A stretch of 5,227 nt of DNA from JAGOZV01 sp964346445 (GTDB taxonomy: Bacteria; Patescibacteriota; Saccharimonadia; Saccharimonadales; Saccharimonadaceae): contig CAYFUI010000031.1 of NCBI GenBank assembly GCA_964346445.1, positions 1-5,227 on the forward strand, in the 5' to 3' direction. The position numbers and the translations under genes were made by a program. Positions within the stretch are counted from its first letter, which is position 1, and each line of letters starts with the position of its first letter. Shown here one piece after another: positions 4,815 to 5,227 of this stretch. Under the pieces are notes generated by a model. That model ran no database searches. It was not told the DNA's origin and saw nothing but the letters and a program-made list of their open reading frames with translations.

Positions 4815-5127
4815 ATAGTGTTAGTGGCACAGGTTGCTGATAGAAACTTTCGGTTAAATACAGGGTGCTAACTACTTTTCGGAGATAAATCTCCATGGTG
4901 TAGGTGACGCCAGCTATTTGTGCTCTAGCAGAAATAATGGTCTCGCCCTGTAAAGTAATCACCTTACTGACCGCCCCTATAGTTTTCACAGGGAACTGGT
5001 CAATGCGCAGGCTCTTAACTGTGACAATCCTGTTATCTTTGCTTAGCTCGACTTGCTTTGGATTAATGTCTACGGTTGCAATACGCCTTGGACGGCGCAC
5101 ATGCCGCATGTGCATTGGCCGCTGCAT
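4813..5127 (-). CDS. Hypothetical protein, 104 aa, basic N-terminus and beta-rich body
   Basis: I do not recognise this protein. The first 15 residues are very basic (RHVRRPRR at 8-15) and Met-rich. The rest alternates short hydrophobic and polar stretches (for example VSKVITLQGETIISARAQ, 53-70), suggesting a small beta-sheet domain with no transmembrane helix, cysteine or obvious catalytic motif. A role in nucleic-acid or protein binding is conceivable from the basic arm but not shown. The first Met is chosen because AAGGGG (minus strand, 5138-5133) ends 5 nt upstream; Met5 and Met7 would be too far. The gene has its own promoter at 5181-5209 and a terminator at its stop codon, which supports it being real. 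It is monocistronic and convergent with the PRTase-like gene, 63 bp apart. Confidence 0.75.
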   Translation of the reverse strand: MQRPMHMRHVRRPRRIATVDINPKQVELSKDNRIVTVKSLRIDQFPVKTIGAVSKVITLQGETIISARAQIAGVTYTMEIYLRKVVSTLYLTESFYQQPVPLTL

Positions 5128-5180
5128 GTTTGCCCCTTATCTCTTGTGCATTTTACTTTTAAAGAGCCACTAACCTATTT

Positions 5181-5209
5181 ATAATACCATATTATTTGTG
5201 TTTTGTCTA
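5181..5209 (-). promoter_or_regulatory. Promoter of the 104-aa gene
   Basis: On the minus strand, TAGACA (5209-5204), a 17-bp spacer and TATTAT (5186-5181), with TGG as an extended -10. Transcription should start near 5174, leaving a 5' UTR of about 46 nt that includes the Shine-Dalgarno and a weak 5-bp hairpin (5141-5145 with 5162-5166). The -35 and the TGG are identical to those of the surface-protein promoter. Confidence 0.8.
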
Positions 5210-5227
5210 GTGTAATTATGTCAGATT

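Noticed and set aside
4904..5173. A + strand 89-aa hydrophobic open frame opposite the 104-aa gene
   Set aside because: It starts with GTG and no Shine-Dalgarno. The opposite strand has promoter, ribosome site and terminator all matching the 104-aa frame.
1..5227. CRISPR array, insertion sequence, prophage or defence island
   Set aside because: No direct repeats with spacers, no transposase or integrase, no terminal inverted repeats and no recognisable defence gene cluster.

Overview
The window looks like a chromosomal segment of a small-genome bacterium, most likely Candidatus Saccharibacteria (TM7) or another Patescibacteria/CPR lineage. That is an inference from gene content: a compact PIF1-type helicase, a surface protein ending in an LAKTG sortase signal, several small orphan membrane or hypothetical proteins, and tight spacing with well-formed intrinsic terminators. 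TGA serves as an ordinary stop (the 89-aa gene ends with it), which argues against the CPR groups that recode UGA. There are no RNA genes, insertion sequences, CRISPR arrays or attachment sites that I can support.

Layout. (1) Positions 7-612, + strand: a consensus promoter, a 160-nt leader that can fold into three stem-loops (the last covering the ribosome binding site), and a 136-aa four-helix membrane protein. Its intrinsic terminator lies inside the 3' end of the convergent helicase gene. (2) Positions 630-2265, - strand: a two-gene operon of a small two-helix membrane protein and a PIF1/RecD-like helicase, with an 8-nt overlap and an apparently leaderless start. (3) Positions 2288-3244, - strand: a secreted, sortase-anchored surface protein with its own promoter, 5' UTR and terminator. 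(4) Positions 3274-4749, + strand, divergent from (3): a 461-aa protein with a type I phosphoribosyltransferase-like PRPP motif, preceded by a 22-codon leaderless reading frame that overlaps its start. (5) Positions 4786-5209, - strand: a 104-aa orphan with promoter, ribosome binding site and terminator.

The genes do not form one obvious pathway; they look like four or five independent transcription units. What is unusual is the expression architecture. Four of the five promoters pair a -35 box with an extended -10 at exactly 17 bp, and the fifth has an extended -10 only. At three of the five, an ATG sits exactly where transcription should start. The 136-aa gene has an elaborate leader RNA that resembles a cis-regulatory switch. 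The most interesting protein is the PRTase-like one, whose substrate and partners cannot be read from the sequence.
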